Source: Helichrysum umbraculigerum (taxonomy: Eukaryota > Streptophyta > Magnoliopsida > Asterales > Asteraceae). From it: a DNA stretch of 64,000 nucleotides. The DNA lies in NCBI GenBank assembly GCA_949592205.1, contig CATIUR010000003.1, positions 84,717,001 through 84,781,000 on the forward strand. Direction: 5' to 3'. Numbering within the stretch: position 1 is the first letter of the stretch; each line of letters starts with the position of its first letter. The notes beneath the pieces are model-generated. The model was not told the origin of the DNA, made no database searches, and was given only the letters and a program-made list of their open reading frames with translations. Below are positions 8,039 through 18,281 of this stretch, piece by piece. Position numbers and translations under genes: made by a program.

Positions 8039-10353
8039 TGTAACACCCCCAAATTTAGTGATTTGCGGAAGCATACTTGGGTGTTACTAATCAATATACA
8101 AAGCACAAGATATACAGCAAACGACCTCTAAATGAGACGTTTTGTAAAATAATTACATTTCATAATTAAATCGTTTGAAAACGTATAGTTTTCTTTACAA
8201 AAATATGTAAGCCTAGAGTCCGCGTATGTGGCGGGAGATTCTATTACATAACCATAGTTACAAAAGATAATGCCAAAGAATCTCCGTTAAATGCAGTTTG
8301 GAAATCATGCGACTCTAGCTAGTAATCCTGGAGTGATCCTACTCCGTAAGTGTACCTGAGAATACATGCTAAAAAGGGTCAACCAAAAGGTTGGTGAATC
8401 TCACAGGTTTGTCAGTAAATAATCAGTTTGAACACAAGATTTCATCAGTAGTGCCCGTAGGCGTATATCAAGTATTTGCAAATCTCGCAAAAGTAAAGTA
8501 ATCAAGTTATACCGTTGCCATGAGGCTCATAATCGAAGCTTAACCCGTAAATAATCAGTTGCTCCCGTGACATGCTCGAAATTGAGCAAGCATAAGTAAC
8601 GAAATAATAGTCGCCCGTTTATACATAACGGTTCGTGGTAGCGCTACTACCCCGGGCGGGGAGGGTCATTTCCCTAATGGATCCATTAACTACTGTTCGC
8701 GCTTAAGTCCATAACTAACGATATATGATGGAGAGACTTCAGTAAATAGTAATTAACTCATGCAATTCCGTTTGGTATAGAAATCAGTTTAGTACTTGTG
8801 TTCAGGAAAAATAAGTAGCATGTATCTCCCCCAATAAGATAAAACAGTAAAAGTGGGGCCGTAAGACTCACCTGAGTCAAGCTGTGGTAAATAGCAAGTA
8901 GTAGTAAAGCAAGTAGGTTCTCCGAACCCGTAACCTTCTAGTGCCTAAACACGTAAGGTTAAGTAAGTAGATGTCTCGCAAGACCATCTAGGCTAGTTGT
9001 TCATACAACCCGTTGTGTTTAAATGTTGGTTTGTTCGCGTTCGTAACAAAGTATACGGCCCGTTGGTGATTTGTTATAATTAAAGTTTATCATTCAATAC
9101 GCAAATTAAAGTAATTGTAATAGGAAAGTATGTTTTATTATGATTGTTAGGTCGTATCGTATAAGGATTTGAGGTTGTAAAAGTTCGACACTTAGTGAAA
9201 ATGTGAGTTTTCAAGGTTTTGGTTTGTGCGACGTAGCATGCGACGTTGCAAGCGACGTAAGGTGCGACGTAGGCAGGTACGTCGCATGATGCGACCTTCG
9301 CAAATCAATGCGACGTAGGGGGCGACGTCGCTAATGCGACGTTGGTTCGGTTTGCGACGTTAAAGTCTACGTCGCTTCGTGCGACGTCCGCAAGTTAATG
9401 CGACGTAATAGGCTGCGTCGCTAGTGCGACGTTGAGGTTTTTGTGCGACGTAGGCCGCGACGTCGCAGAGGCCCCTGGCCAGGTGCGACGTAGCGGTCTG
9501 TTGGCCGGAAAATGTGCCGAAAATGAGTTTTCCGGTTTCCGTTCGGTCCAAATCTTTTACCCAACCCTTATATGAACATATTAAGCCTATTAAAACCGTA
9601 AACTAGTAAAAATGATCAAAAACGAGAGATGTCGGGATTTGTCGGAAACTTACAAAGTGTCGGATGAAAAATCCGAAAAGATAGCGTTGTAGATCGGGAA
9701 GTGGTGAACGTTTTTCTCTAAAGTGATGATGAGATCCAAGGTCGTTTAGTGGTAGTATTTGACGATTTTGTGGGATTTTTGGTGATGAAACTTTGAAAGA
9801 AAAAGAGAGGAGGAGAGATAGAAAGAGAAAGTGAAATGAAAGAAAAGGTGGGAGTTGGGGGTATTAACCTCCAACTTTCGGTCTCCGCTCTTCGTGCGGT
9901 GTTCGTTTGCTCCGTCGTTTAATCGTAAATAATTATTCTAAATATTAAAGGTACGTTTTAAAATACAAATTATTACGCGAGATTTTATTTAAATGTTTTA
10001 CAATTTAATTTATATTTAAGTTATAAAATGGTAAGTTAGTTTATTTAATTTGCGCGTTTTAATATTTTAAATTGTGTAAGGTTTGTTTGTACGATACGAA
10101 TGAATACAAAATATTATCATAATAATATTTTTGACATAACAACGTTATTTAATAAAATTGGTCACCAACGTCCTTATTAAGTTGAATCGAAATACATTCG
10201 ATTTAAACTGCGTACGATTTAACCAAATCGCATTTTTGTATATATTCAACAATATATATAATTCGATACATAAATTAGCCTAACACAGAACTAATTACAT
10301 GTATTAACGAAGAATTAGGCACTAATTCTAGTCCTAATTTGCCGGTTGTTACA
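8039..10353 (-). repeat. Family A LTR 2 (shared by copies 1 and 2)
   Basis: This LTR serves as 5' LTR for copy 1 and 3' LTR for copy 2. It shares GCTGTGG near 8882 with LTR 3, where outer LTRs 1 and 4 have GCGGTGG. A private change near 10107 gives aatacaaaat in place of aatacgaaat. The GCGACGT array lies at 9228-9491. Confidence 0.95.
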
Positions 10354-10387
10354 TTCTCCCCCTGTTAAAAGAATTTCGTCCCGAAAT

Positions 10388-13300
10388 TTAAGTCGAAGTC
10401 GCGTTAGGGGCAGAATCGGTGAATAAGTGGGGATACTTGAGTCGTATTTGGTCTTCCCGTTCCCAAGTGAATTCCGGACCGCGCCGCGAATTCCACCTGA
10501 CTTTGACGATTGGAATACGACTTTGTTTCAGTTGTTTGACCTCACGGTCCATAATTTCGACAGGTTCCTCAACGAAATGTAGTTTGTCATCTATGCGAAT
10601 CTCGTCAAGGGGTATAATAAGTGTCTCGTCAGACAAACATTTCTTTAAGTTAGAAATGTGAAAAGTAGGGTGCACGCTGCTGAGTTCAGAGGGCAGCTGC
10701 AGTCGATATGCCACTGGACCTATCTTCCCGAGAATCTCAAAAGGTCCAATGTACCTGGGGTTTAATTTTCCGCGTTTGCCGAATCGGATTACGCCTTTCC
10801 AAGGCGATACTTTTAAGAGTACTCGATCCCCAACTTGGAACTCGAGTGGCTTGCGTCTCACGTCAGCATAGCTTTTCTGACGATCACGCGCGGCTTTGAG
10901 TCGGTTTTGGATTTCAACGATTTTCTCTGTGGTTTCATGTATGAGTTCAGGACCAGCGAGTTGACTCTCTCCCACTTCAGTCCAACAGATCGGTGATCGG
11001 CACTTACGACCGTACAGTGCCTCAAAAGGTGCGGCTTTAATGCTGGCGTGATAGCTGTTGTTGTACGAGAACTCGCACAACGGTAGATGTCTTTCCCAAT
11101 TTGTACCAGAATCAACTACGCAGGCTCGTAGCATGTCTTCCAGTGTCTGAATAGTTCGTTCGCTCTGGCCATCGGTCTGAGGATGGTACGCGGTGCTCAT
11201 ATCGAGACGGGTACCCAATGATTTTTGGAGTGATTGCCAGAAGCGAGATGTGAAACGGGCATCCCTGTCAGAGATAATCGAGAGAGGGACACCATGTTGG
11301 CAAACGATTTCTTTGATGTAAATTTGCGTAAGGCGTTCCATTTTGTCGGTTTCTCTGATTGCCAAGAAATGAGCCGATTTGGTGAGACGATCGACGATCA
11401 CCCAAATGGTATCGCAACCGCTCGCCGATTTAGGTAGTTTGGTTATGAAATCCATGGTAATTTGCTCCCATTTCCATTGAGGAATTACAGGTTGTTGGAG
11501 CAGTCCGGAAGGTCTTTGGTGCTCGGCCTTGACCTTGGAACAAGTTAAGCATTTGCTGACGTACAAAGCAATGTCAGCTCTCATATTCGGCCACCAGTAA
11601 AACTCCTTGATGCCGTGATACATTTTGTCGGATCCCGGGTGGATAGAATATTTGGACTTGTGAGCTTCATCCATCACCAAGTCCCGAAGGTTCCCGAATT
11701 TAGGTAACCAGATTCGGTCAGAGAAATACTTAACTCCGTTGGGTCTGATCTCGAATTGTCTGTCCATGCCTCGCAAGGCCTCGTACTTGAAGTTATCGGG
11801 TTTCAGGGCTTCGAGTTGGGCAAGGTGTATTTGTGTGGTGAGGTCGTTATGAATGGTAATACTGAGTGCCCGGACTCGGAGTGGTTTTGTTCGTTCCTTA
11901 CGACTGAGAGCATCAGCAACCACGTTTGCTTTGCCCGGATGATATTTGATCTCACAGTCGTAATCGGTGAGTAATTCAACCCATCTACGTTGCCTCATGT
12001 TAAGATCTTTCTGGTTGAAAATGTGTTGGAGACTTTTGTGGTCGGTGAATACAGTGCTGCGGGTACCATAAAGATAATGTCTCCAGATTTTTAAGGCGAA
12101 TACCACGGCCCCTAGCTCGAGGTCGTGAGTTGTGTAGTTTTTCTCGTGAACTTTAAGTTGTCGGGAGGCGTAAGCAATGACCTTGTCTCGTTGCATCAGC
12201 ACGCAACCGAGACCTTGGTGAGAAGCATCACAGTATACCACGAAGTCATCGGTGCCTTCGGGTAGAGATAGAATGGGTGCACTGCAAAGCTTGGATTTCA
12301 AGAGTTGAAATGCCGACTCTTGTTTATCGGTCCAATCAAATTTCTTTTCCTTCTGAGTCAGTACGGTGAGGGGTTTGGCAATTTTTGAGAAGTTTTCGAT
12401 GAAACGACGGTAGTAACCGGCCAATCCCAAGAATTGGCATACCTCTGTTGGAGTGGTTGGTGCTTTCCAGTTCTTGATTGCCTCGATTTTTGACGGGTCT
12501 ACATGAATTCCCCGACTATCGATAACGTGTCCAAGGAATTGAACGGTGTGTATCCAGAACTCACACTTAGAGAATTTGGCGTAAAGCTCCTCGTGTCTAA
12601 GTAGTTCCAGGATGGTTCTGAGGTGTTGTGCGTGTTCCTGTTCGTTTCGCGAATAGATAAGGATGTCATCGATAAAAACAATAACAAACTTGTCGAGGTA
12701 AGGTTTGCACACCCGATTCATAAGATCCATGAATACAGCCGGTGCGTTGGTTAGGCCAAAGGGCATTACTTGGAATTCGTAGTGCCCGTAATGGGTTCTG
12801 AATGCGGTTTTTGGGATGTCAGCATCGCGAACACGCAACTGATGATAACCGGATCGAAGATCAATCTTTAAATAACAGCTTGATCCTAGGAGTTGATCGA
12901 ACAGATCATCGATTCGAGGAAGTGGGTATCGGTTCTTGACGGTTAGTTTGTTCAACTCTCGGTAGTCAATACACATTCGAAATGAACCGTCTTTCTTTTT
13001 AACAAACAAGACCGGAGCTCCCCAAGGTGAAGAACTCGGTCTGATGAATCCTCTATCCAGGAGTTCCTGTAACTGAGTGGACAACTCCTGAAGTTCAGAT
13101 GGGGCTAGGCGGTACGGTGCTCGGGCCACCGGTGCGGCACCCGGCAGAAGATCAATCGAGAACTCAACCTGTCTAGGTGGAGGTAAACCATGTAGTTCTT
13201 CTGGAAAGACTTCGGGAAAGTCTCTAACGATTGGCACATCTTCAAGTCGCTTCTCCTCCGACTTTTTCTCCGTGATGTGCGCGAGTATTGCTGGGTAACC

Positions 13301-14818
13301 CTTTCTCAGAAATTTTCGGGTTTTTAAACAGGAGATTAAGTTTAGTCTCGACCCACCAGTCTCCCCCTGTATGATCAAGGTACTACCGGCGGCGAGAGGG
13401 ATTCGGACGATTTTATCATGGCAAACAATTTCGGCCCGGTGCTTGGACAACCAGTCCATACCCACGATGACATCAAAACTTCCTAATTCAACAGGCATTA
13501 AATAATTTGAGAAGGTTTCGTTTGCGAGGTTTAAAGTGCAATTAGGTATCACACTACTGGTTTCTATGAGTTTACCATTTGCGAGCTCTACAGTGTACTT
13601 AACATCTAAGGCCGAAGGGGTGATATTAAGTAGTGGGCAAAACTCATCAGATATGAAACTTTTATCAGCACCGGTATCAAATAATACTGAAGCAGTAAGA
13701 TCGTTGAGAAGAAACGTACCCGTTACAACATTCGGGTCTTCCCTAGATTCCCCAGCTTTGATGACAAATGCTCTGCTACGAGCAGGGTTGTTGTTCCGTT
13801 TGTTGTTGCTGTTGTTGTTGTTGTTGTTGTTGTTGTTTTTCTGCTTAGGGCAATTATTCTGAAAATGCCCAGGACTTCCGCACCCATAACAAGTCTTCGG
13901 GGCATTGGTGTTTCGACAATCCTTGGCCAGATGCCCAAAGCGTTTGCAGTTTGTGCAAGGGCAGGAACCGTCGTGGTGACGATTGCATTTGGGACAGTAG
14001 GGCCTGCTTCCAACGTACCCTTTCCTTTCTGAAGTGCCAGATGAATAAGCCCTAAGGGGCTCAGGCTTTCGGTTGGTGATTTGGTTGGATGAGTTGGGGT
14101 TTCCTTCCCATTTTCGTTTGTTGTTTGCAGGTGGGGCTGAAGTTGTGTTACGGCGGACAGCGTTTGCCATGAGTTCATGGGCCATACGGATGGCGTTCTG
14201 GATAGTACCTGGTTTGGATGAAGTCACCAGGTCCTGGAGTTTCTCGGGCAGTCCATCAACGTATTTCTCGATCCTCTTGTACTCGGGATCGACCATGGTT
14301 GGGCACAGAAGTGCCAGCTGGTGGAAACGGTTGGTGTAACCGGTGATATCATTACCTTGCATCTTATGGTTCCAGAATTCCAGCTCCAGTTGTTTCAGTT
14401 CATCCCTGGGGCAATACTCACCCCTTAACATCTCCTTCAACTCCTCCCACTTGAGTTTGTAAGCATTGGCAACGCCCACAGTTTGGGCATAGGTGTTCCA
14501 CCACGTGAGTGCGGTGCCGGTAAAGGTACTAACAGAGAACTTAACTTTGTCCCCCTCCGCACAGTTGCAGATAAGAAATACCGATTCAACTTTCTCGATC
14601 CAGCGTATTAGACCGATAGCTCCCTCGGTACCTGCAAAGTTTAGAGGTTTGCAGTTCTGGAAGTCCTTGTAAGAACAAGGTTTAGTAGCAGTGGTTTCAG
14701 CGGCATCGCTGTTTCTCGAGGAATTTGGTGGAGTATTCCGAGCCAAGGCTTCAGTAACAGCCTGGGTTATAAGGGAGGTAATCTGGGCATCGGTGTATGG
14801 TCGTGTCTTTGGCGGCAT
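10388..14818 (-). CDS. gag-pol: Gag-Pol polyprotein, family A copy 2 (1476 aa)
   Basis: By eye this polyprotein is identical to copy 1 along its whole length. It includes both zinc knuckles, protease DTGA, RT FIDD, RNase H, integrase DDE and the chromodomain-like tail. It also carries the same unusual RT-region residues (H543, L558, L644, L650, H676, C794). Identity to copy 1, contrasted with about 15 differences from copy 3, shows that copies 1 and 2 are the youngest duplication in the array. The PPT is at 10354-10366, immediately before the LTR. The frame is fully open. Any protein made would assemble cytoplasmic virus-like particles like other Ty3/gypsy Gag-Pols. Confidence 0.95.
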   Translation of the reverse strand: MPPKTRPYTDAQITSLITQAVTEALARNTPPNSSRNSDAAETTATKPCSYKDFQNCKPLNFAGTEGAIGLIRWIEKVESVFLICNCAEGDKVKFSVSTFTGTALTWWNTYAQTVGVANAYKLKWEELKEMLRGEYCPRDELKQLELEFWNHKMQGNDITGYTNRFHQLALLCPTMVDPEYKRIEKYVDGLPEKLQDLVTSSKPGTIQNAIRMAHELMANAVRRNTTSAPPANNKRKWEGNPNSSNQITNRKPEPLRAYSSGTSERKGYVGSRPYCPKCNRHHDGSCPCTNCKRFGHLAKDCRNTNAPKTCYGCGSPGHFQNNCPKQKNNNNNNNNNSNNKRNNNPARSRAFVIKAGESREDPNVVTGTFLLNDLTASVLFDTGADKSFISDEFCPLLNITPSALDVKYTVELANGKLIETSSVIPNCTLNLANETFSNYLMPVELGSFDVIVGMDWLSKHRAEIVCHDKIVRIPLAAGSTLIIQGETGGSRLNLISCLKTRKFLRKGYPAILAHITEKKSEEKRLEDVPIVRDFPEVFPEELHGLPPPRQVEFSIDLLPGAAPVARAPYRLAPSELQELSTQLQELLDRGFIRPSSSPWGAPVLFVKKKDGSFRMCIDYRELNKLTVKNRYPLPRIDDLFDQLLGSSCYLKIDLRSGYHQLRVRDADIPKTAFRTHYGHYEFQVMPFGLTNAPAVFMDLMNRVCKPYLDKFVIVFIDDILIYSRNEQEHAQHLRTILELLRHEELYAKFSKCEFWIHTVQFLGHVIDSRGIHVDPSKIEAIKNWKAPTTPTEVCQFLGLAGYYRRFIENFSKIAKPLTVLTQKEKKFDWTDKQESAFQLLKSKLCSAPILSLPEGTDDFVVYCDASHQGLGCVLMQRDKVIAYASRQLKVHEKNYTTHDLELGAVVFALKIWRHYLYGTRSTVFTDHKSLQHIFNQKDLNMRQRRWVELLTDYDCEIKYHPGKANVVADALSRKERTKPLRVRALSITIHNDLTTQIHLAQLEALKPDNFKYEALRGMDRQFEIRPNGVKYFSDRIWLPKFGNLRDLVMDEAHKSKYSIHPGSDKMYHGIKEFYWWPNMRADIALYVSKCLTCSKVKAEHQRPSGLLQQPVIPQWKWEQITMDFITKLPKSASGCDTIWVIVDRLTKSAHFLAIRETDKMERLTQIYIKEIVCQHGVPLSIISDRDARFTSRFWQSLQKSLGTRLDMSTAYHPQTDGQSERTIQTLEDMLRACVVDSGTNWERHLPLCEFSYNNSYHASIKAAPFEALYGRKCRSPICWTEVGESQLAGPELIHETTEKIVEIQNRLKAARDRQKSYADVRRKPLEFQVGDRVLLKVSPWKGVIRFGKRGKLNPRYIGPFEILGKIGPVAYRLQLPSELSSVHPTFHISNLKKCLSDETLIIPLDEIRIDDKLHFVEEPVEIMDREVKQLKQSRIPIVKVRWNSRRGPEFTWEREDQIRLKYPHLFTDSAPNATST

Positions 14819-15105
14819 GATTCTTCAATAAAAGAAATGAAGATACATGAGATTTTGTATGAGCTGGTAATTGTCACAGATGTACATGTATAAAAGCAGT
14901 AATACATAACATCAACATGGAAAATGACAATTAATGTGAGTTGAGATAACAAAGAATATCTGATAGATAAAGTGAGTTCAAAAGTTACATCCTACAGAGA
15001 TATTACAAAAGGTGTCGGGAATGGTTACATCCGACTAGTTTATAGAGTAGTGTTAGATAGTCTCTAGATTACGAGATAGATTACAAGACAAAAACTACAC
15101 TAATC

Positions 15106-15612
15106 TTAATGTAGATTTATTTGTTCCATCAGCGCGACAAGGCGATCCATGGTTTCTGCTAGTCGGTTGGTTTGCCTGGCGTTGTCTTCCACCAAGGCCA
15201 GTCGTTGTGCTATTGTTCGAGAGTGATCCGCAGTCTCTTGTGAACGCTGTTCACATTCTTCTAGTCGGTTTCTTACAAGTTCATCCGCACCTAACTCGGC
15301 GGTCATGGAATCCTGGATTATGCTTACAGAGAGGTTGGTATCCTCTTGTTCTCGCTGTAGTTGTGATATATGGTCAAGAGCTTGACGAAGCAGGTAAGTC
15401 ATTCGGTGTTGTTCCAGTTCAAGATTTTCGAGTCTTTGCTCCTGACGGCGGAATTGGGTAGCCAACATCGGCACCGTGAGATGTGCCGAGTTCTGAGAGT
15501 TATGTATAGGATAAGGGCTGGTTCGAGGTGACCTTGTGTTCCTCCCAGCTACTCGTGGGTTCCGTGACCCATGTGAGTGAGAGTGTGTCGGATTAGGTGG
15601 TGTGTTTGCCAT
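15106..15612 (-). CDS. Leader ORF upstream of gag: coiled-coil protein, family A copy 2
   Basis: The translation is the same as in copy 1. The long form starts at 15684 (192 aa) and the preferred ATG is at 15612 (168 aa). The C-terminal two thirds is a charged, Gln/Glu/Arg-rich predicted coiled coil. It lies 287 bp upstream of gag and downstream of the dimerization-type hairpin at 15784-15804. Because copy 2 is a very recent duplicate of copy 1, its preservation says little about selection by itself. Confidence 0.7.
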   Translation of the reverse strand: MANTPPNPTHSHSHGSRNPRVAGRNTRSPRTSPYPIHNSQNSAHLTVPMLATQFRRQEQRLENLELEQHRMTYLLRQALDHISQLQREQEDTNLSVSIIQDSMTAELGADELVRNRLEECEQRSQETADHSRTIAQRLALVEDNARQTNRLAETMDRLVALMEQINLH

Positions 15613-15916
15613 TCCTGTGGCAGAGTGTAAGTAAGACGAGGCTAATATGTATAAATATATAATATCCAGCCTAGTGTCTAGCACGTATCAAGTAATGGTC
15701 CGGTTCTCTCGTGGTCAGAGTCAACTAACGCATTCCTGTTCGACACAACCATTTCAGACCTCACATCATCTTTCCTTAATTGTACATAGTTGATCAGGCT
15801 ATGTTAAATTAAAGTCGTATGATGTAATTCCTGAACCAATCATGCCTAGTAAGGGAATACTGCCTAATGGTCATAGTCTAGGCCCACTAAATGCAACCTA
15901 GTTCACTATAACCTTA

Positions 15917-15929
15917 GGCTCTGATACCA
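15917..15929 (-). other. Primer binding site (initiator Met tRNA), family A copy 2
   Basis: TGGTATCAGAGCC on the minus strand, three bases from LTR 3. Confidence 0.95.
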
Positions 15930-15932
15930 ATC

Positions 15933-18247
15933 TGTAACACCCCCAAATTTAGTGATTTGCGGAAGCATACTTGGGTGTTACTAATCAATATACAAAGCAC
16001 AAGATATACAGCAAACGACCTCTAAATGAGACGTTTTGTAAAATAATTACATTTCATAATTAAATCGTTTGAAAACGTATAGTTTTCTTTACAAAAATAT
16101 GTAAGCCTAGAGTCCGCGTATGTGGCGGGAGATTCTATTACATAACCATAGTTACAAAAGATAATGCCAAAGAATCTCCGTTAAATGCAGTTTGGAAATC
16201 ATGCGACTCTAGCTAGTAATCCTGGAGTGATCCTACTCCGTAAGTGTACCTGAGAATACATGCTAAAAAGGGTCAACCAAAAGGTTGGTGAATCTCACAG
16301 GTTTGTCAGTAAATAATCAGTTTGAACACAAGATTTCATCAGTAGTGCCCGTAGGCGTATATCAAGTATTTGCAAATCTCGCAAAAGTAAAGTAATCAAG
16401 TTATACCGTTGCCATGAGGCTCATAATCGAAGCTTAACCCGTAAATAATCAGTTGCTCCCGTGACATGCTCGAAATTGAGCAAGCATAAGTAACGAAATA
16501 ATAGTCGCCCGTTTATACATAACGGTTCGTGGTAGCGCTACTACCCCGGGCGGGGAGGGTCATTTCCCTAATGGATCCATTAACTACTGTTCGCGCTTAA
16601 GTCCATAACTAACGATATATGATGGAGAGACTTCAGTAAATAGTAATTAACTCATGCAATTCCGTTTGGTATAGAAATCAGTTTAGTACTTGTGTTCAGG
16701 AAAAATAAGTAGCATGTATCTCCCCCAATAAGATAAAACAGTAAAAGTGGGGCCGTAAGACTCACCTGAGTCAAGCTGTGGTAAATAGCAAGTAGTAGTA
16801 AAGCAAGTAGGTTCTCCGAACCCGTAACCTTCTAGTGCCTAAACACGTAAGGTTAAGTAAGTAGATGTCTCGCAAGACCATCTAGGCTAGTTGTTCATAC
16901 AACCCGTTGTGTTTAAATGTTGGTTTGTTCGCGTTCGTAACAAAGTATACGGCCCGTTGGTGATTTGTTATAATTAAAGTTTATCATTCAATACGCAAAT
17001 TAAAGTAATTGTAATAGGAAAGTATGTTTTATTATGATTGTTAGGTCGTATCGTATAAGGATTTGAGGTTGTAAAAGTTCGACACTTAGTGAAAATGTGA
17101 GTTTTCAAGGTTTTGGTTTGTGCGACGTAGCATGCGACGTTGCAAGCGACGTAAGGTGCGACGTAGGCAGGTACGTCGCATGATGCGACCTTCGCAAATC
17201 AATGCGACGTAGGGGGCGACGTCGCTAATGCGACGTTGGTTCGGTTTGCGACGTTAAAGTCTACGTCGCTTCGTGCGACGTCCGCAAGTTAATGCGACGT
17301 AATAGGCTGCGTCGCTAGTGCGACGTTGAGGTTTTTGTGCGACGTAGGCCGCGACGTCGCAGAGGCCCCTGGCCAGGTGCGACGTAGCGGTCTGTTGGCC
17401 GGAAAATGTGCCGAAAATGAGTTTTCCGGTTTCCGTTCGGTCCAAATCTTTTACCCAACCCTTATATGAACATATTAAGCCTATTAAAACCGTAAACTAG
17501 TAAAAATGATCAAAAACGAGAGATGTCGGGATTTGTCGGAAACTTACAAAGTGTCGGATGAAAAATCCGAAAAGATAGCGTTGTAGATCGGGAAGTGGTG
17601 AACGTTTTTCTCTAAAGTGATGATGAGATCCAAGGTCGTTTAGTGGTAGTATTTGACGATTTTGTGGGATTTTTGGTGATGAAACTTTGAAAGAAAAAGA
17701 GAGGAGGAGAGATAGAAAGAGAAAGTGAAATGAAAGAAAAGGTGGGAGTTGGGGGTATTAACCTCCAACTTTCGGTCTCCGCTCTTCGTGCGGTGTTCGT
17801 TTGCTCCGTCGTTTAATCGTAAATAATTATTCTAAATATTAAAGGTACGTTTTAAAATACAAATTATTACGCGAGATTTTATTTAAATGTTTTACAATTT
17901 AATTTATATTTAAGTTATAAAATGGTAAGTTAGTTTATTTAATTTGCGCGTTTTAATATTTTAAATTGTGTAAGGTTTGTTTGTACGATACGAATGAATA
18001 CGAAATATTATCATAATAATATTTTTGACATAACAACGTTATTTAATAAAATTGGTCACCAACGTCCTTATTAAGTTGAATCGAAATACATTCGATTTAA
18101 ACTGCGTACGATTTAACCAAATCGCATTTTTGTATATATTCAACAATATATATAATTCGATACATAAATTAGCCTAACACAGAACTAATTACATGTATTA
18201 ACGAAGAATTAGGCACTAATTCTAGTCCTAATTTGCCGGTTGTTACA
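15933..18247 (-). repeat. Family A LTR 3 (shared by copies 2 and 3)
   Basis: This LTR serves as 5' LTR for copy 2 and 3' LTR for copy 3. It carries the GCTGTGG variant near 16776 that is otherwise seen only in LTR 2. The array is at 17122-17385, the TATA-like box at 17459-17468, and the PPT of copy 3 follows at 18248-18260. Confidence 0.95.
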
Positions 18248-18281
18248 TTCTCCCCCTGTTAAAAGAATTTCGTCCCGAAAT

